Below, in pieces: positions 61,806 through 64,000 of a DNA stretch of 64,000 bases. Positions within the stretch are counted from its first letter, which is position 1. Each line of letters opens with the position of its first letter. The notes under the pieces are model-generated. The model did not search any database and was not told where the DNA came from. It saw only the letters and a list, made by a program, of their open reading frames with translations. Position numbers and translations under genes: made by a program. Origin of the DNA: JACVRW01 sp963803085 (GTDB taxonomy: Bacteria > Actinomycetota > Thermoleophilia > Solirubrobacterales > Thermoleophilaceae); contig CAWDLE010000017.1 in the NCBI GenBank assembly GCA_963803085.1, forward strand, positions 1-64,000, given 5' to 3'.

Positions 61806-62711
61806 CGGCGCCGCGGCCTCCCTCACAGCGGCGAGCAGCGCCTGCGTGGACGGTCGCGCGGCGTCCGTGCTGCGTGTGGCTGCGAAGATCGCCCGGTTCA
61901 TCGGGCGCTCCGCGATGTCGCGCAGCTTCACGCCGGGATGATGGTCCGGCAGTGCGAGGTCCGGCAGCATCGTCACGGCCAGGCCGCGCGCCACCACCGC
62001 GAGGCTGATCGCCGCGTCGTTGGTGCGGTGGCGCACATCCGGCTCGAACCCGCCGAGCTCCTGGCAGGTGCGGCGCGTCATCTCGTCCCAGCCCAGTCCC
62101 GCGTGTCCGGTGGTCCAGGCCTCGCCCGCCAGCTCGGCGAGAGGCACGGCTTCGGGGTGGCGGCGCGCCGCCGGATGGCGCGCCGGCAGGCCGAGGCGCA
62201 CCGGATCGCTGAGCAGGTCGTGGCGCTGAACGCCCGCGGGCAGCTTCTGGGGCTGGTGCTCCCACTCGTCTGCCAGCACGAGGTCGATATCGCCCAGGGC
62301 CAGCCCGGGGAGGGCCTCCTCCGGCTCCAGCTCCATCAGCTCGCAGCGCAGCCGCGGCGCCTCCCTGGCCAGAGACTCCATGGCCGGCAGCGCCAGCCGC
62401 AGCGCCACCGACTCGAACCCGGCGATGCGACCGCGGCCGGCCACCGTTCCTGCTGCCGCCGCAAGGTCCGCCTCCGCAAGCGCCGCCCGCTCCAACAGAG
62501 CCCCCGCGTGCTCCACCAGGACCAGCGCGGCATCGGTCAGGCGCACGCCGCGCCCGGCGCGCTCGATGAGCGAGACGCCCGCCTCGCGCTCGAGCATCGC
62601 CAGCTGCTGTGAAACGGCGGAGGGCGTGAACTGAAGCGCGTCGGCCACCGCGGCGATCGTGCCTCGGGCGTGCAGCTCGCTCAGAAGACGGAGGCGGCGG
62701 AGCTCGAGCAT
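61782..62711 (-). CDS. LysR-family transcriptional regulator
   Basis: A 309-residue protein. The N-terminal helix-turn-helix reads LELRRLRLLSELHARGTIAA, ADALQFTPSAVSQQLAMLER and GVSLIERAGRGVRLTDAALV. The effector domain follows (RGRIAGFESVALRLALPAME, GDIDLVLADEW, GLAVTMLPDLALPDHH). It is divergent from a DMT exporter gene with 66 AT-richer bases between, the usual arrangement for a LysR target. It faces cysA tail to tail, so a link to sulfate is not implied. Confidence 0.92.
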   Translation of the reverse strand: MLELRRLRLLSELHARGTIAAVADALQFTPSAVSQQLAMLEREAGVSLIERAGRGVRLTDAALVLVEHAGALLERAALAEADLAAAAGTVAGRGRIAGFESVALRLALPAMESLAREAPRLRCELMELEPEEALPGLALGDIDLVLADEWEHQPQKLPAGVQRHDLLSDPVRLGLPARHPAARRHPEAVPLAELAGEAWTTGHAGLGWDEMTRRTCQELGGFEPDVRHRTNDAAISLAVVARGLAVTMLPDLALPDHHPGVKLRDIAERPMNRAIFAATRSTDAARPSTQALLAAVREAAAPLRRDYGV

Positions 62712-62777
62712 TCAGAAGCAACGCTACTGCATTATCACCAGAAATCGGAATCGATACTGACGCTTGGATGCAGCAGG

Positions 62778-63689
62778 ATGTTTCGCATGCGCTCCACCGG
62801 AACACTCCTGTGCGTCGGGTCCGCGGCCGGCTTCGGCGCCATGGCGGTGTTCGGCAAGCTCGCCTATGACAACGGTGCGACGGTCGGCACGCTGCTCGCG
62901 GTTCGCTTCGCACTCGCCGCGGCGCTCTTCTGGGCGCTGGTCCTCGCGGAGGGCTCGGCGCGCCAGCTGCGCTCGGTGGGCCGCCGGGACATCGCCCTCG
63001 CGCTGGCCCTCGGCGCGGCCGGGTACGCGGCGCAGGCCGGCTGCTTCTTCGCAGCACTGGACCGGATCGACGCATCGCTCCTCTCGCTCGTGCTCTACAC
63101 GTTCCCGGGCATGGTGGCCGTGGCGGCGATAGTCCTCGGCCGCGAGCGCGCGGACTCGCGCCGGCTTGGCGCGCTCGGCCTCGCCTCCGGTGGCCTCGTG
63201 CTGGTGCTGGCCAGCGCGAAGGCGGGCGCGCTCGATCCGGTCGGCACGGCCCTCGCCGTAACCGCCGCGGTGATCTACACCACCTACATCCTCGTGAGCG
63301 AGGGCATCGCCGGGCGGCTGCGGCCGAGCCTGCTGTCCGCGCTCGTCTGCACGGGCGCGGCGGTGAGCCTGACGTTGGGCTCCGCGGTGCTCGGCGACCT
63401 GCACCCCGGCGACGTGACAGCCGAAGGCTGGGGTTGGCTCGCCGGCATCGCCGTCGTGTCCACGGTCGCGGCTGTGAGCCTCTTCTTCGCCGGCCTGAAG
63501 CGCGTGGGCCCCACGACCGCCTCGATCCTCTCGACGGTCGAGCCGGTGGTCACGGTGGTGCTCGCCTTCCTCGTGTTCGGCGAGCTGCTTGGATCGCTTC
63601 AGCTGCTCGGCGGTGCTCTCGTGATCGCGGCCGTGCTGGTACTTGGGAGTTACCGTCCACGCGAAACGATGGGAGGAGCGGCGGCATGA
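62778..63689 (+). CDS. EamA/DMT-family transporter
   Basis: From ATG 62778, 303 residues with ten membrane helices in two EamA repeats. SAAGFGAMAVFGKLAYDNGA, RFALAAALFWALVLAEGSAR and the second-repeat end RVGPTTASILSTVEPVVTVV with LVFGELLGSLQLLGGALVI are typical. Probably an exporter of amino acids or metabolites, likely controlled by the divergent LysR protein. The stop overlaps the SDR ATG. Confidence 0.9.
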   Translation: MFRMRSTGTLLCVGSAAGFGAMAVFGKLAYDNGATVGTLLAVRFALAAALFWALVLAEGSARQLRSVGRRDIALALALGAAGYAAQAGCFFAALDRIDASLLSLVLYTFPGMVAVAAIVLGRERADSRRLGALGLASGGLVLVLASAKAGALDPVGTALAVTAAVIYTTYILVSEGIAGRLRPSLLSALVCTGAAVSLTLGSAVLGDLHPGDVTAEGWGWLAGIAVVSTVAAVSLFFAGLKRVGPTTASILSTVEPVVTVVLAFLVFGELLGSLQLLGGALVIAAVLVLGSYRPRETMGGAAA

Positions 63690-64000
63690 GCGGACCTTTG
63701 GATGGCAGGGTGGCTCTCGTGAGCGGCGCCACCCGGGGCGGCGGGCGCGGGATCGCGGTGGCGCTCGGGGAGGCCGGCGCGACCGTGTACGCCACCGGGC
63801 GCAGCACGCGCGAGAAGCGCTCCGAGATCGACCGTCCCGAAACGATCGAGGAGACAGCCGAGCTGGTGACCGCCGCGGGCGGCCAGGGCATCGCCGTGGC
63901 CGTGGATCATCTCGACCCCGTGCAGGTCGCGGCGCTGGTCGAGCGCATCGACTCCGAGCATGGCCGCCTCGACGTGCTCGTGAACGACATATGGGGCTCC
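63686..64000 (+). CDS. Short-chain dehydrogenase/reductase, N-terminal part
   Basis: ATG at 63686 gives 105 residues before the window edge. The Rossmann motif is VALVSGATRGGGRGIAVALG (TGxxxGxG type) with ATGRSTR after beta-2, and LDVLVNDIWG in place of the usual NNAG after beta-4, as in a recognised SDR subgroup. The catalytic Ser-Tyr-Lys lie beyond the edge. Start overlaps the transporter stop. Confidence 0.9.
   Translation, partial: MSGPLDGRVALVSGATRGGGRGIAVALGEAGATVYATGRSTREKRSEIDRPETIEETAELVTAAGGQGIAVAVDHLDPVQVAALVERIDSEHGRLDVLVNDIWGS

Overview
ORGANISM. High-GC DNA (about 70% by eye) with the full bacterial rpmG-secE-nusG, rplKAJL, rpoBC, str, S10, spc and alpha clusters, a zinc-type S14, a zinc-type S4 and a FolE2-type GTP cyclohydrolase. 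Gene order and protein style suggest a deep-branching actinobacterium, probably Thermoleophilia/Solirubrobacterales; this is inference from protein character, not from a tree. LAYOUT. 1-14 kb holds housekeeping and signalling genes: YjbR, VTT membrane protein, DUF5317, GGDEF-EAL, DUF3817, pgsA, folE2, primary sigma factor, GNAT, an endonuclease remnant, tRNA-Tyr and tRNA-Thr, a DUF326 Cys-rich protein, a methyltransferase, a DipZ-like thiol-disulfide protein, an HD-GYP phosphodiesterase and a SnoaL protein. 14-34 kb holds rpmG-secE-nusG-rplKAJL, a gamma-glutamyltransferase interposed before rpoBC, a group of small enzymes and transporters, and rpsL-rpsG. 34-54 kb is an almost unbroken translation block: fusA-tuf, then rpsJ through rplQ including secY, adk, map and rpoA. 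54-64 kb holds an MBL-fold protein, a c-di-AMP riboswitch driving a peptidoglycan-binding/NlpC-like cell-wall protein, a lipoprotein, two methyltransferases, a complete sulfate ABC transporter (substrate-binding protein, CysT, CysW, CysA), a LysR regulator, a DMT transporter and a truncated SDR. HOW THE GENES WORK TOGETHER. The window is dominated by ribosome and RNA-polymerase synthesis. Several ribosomal proteins carry long charged or low-complexity appendages: L22 has an N-terminal SAP-like domain plus acidic linker, S17 has about 190 extra N-terminal residues, S3 has a Gly/Arg tail, and L5 and L10 have acidic tails. This is the most unusual biology seen here. Second-messenger themes recur: two c-di-GMP turnover proteins and one c-di-AMP riboswitch. 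SEQUENCE QUALITY. Between about 2 and 34 kb at least a dozen genes, including essential rplA, rplJ and rpoC, are split by single-base frameshifts, almost all +1 insertions, many of which lengthen a homopolymer. None is evident from 34 to 64 kb. I read these as sequence errors and annotate the genes across the breaks; lengths become divisible by three once the extra bases are removed.
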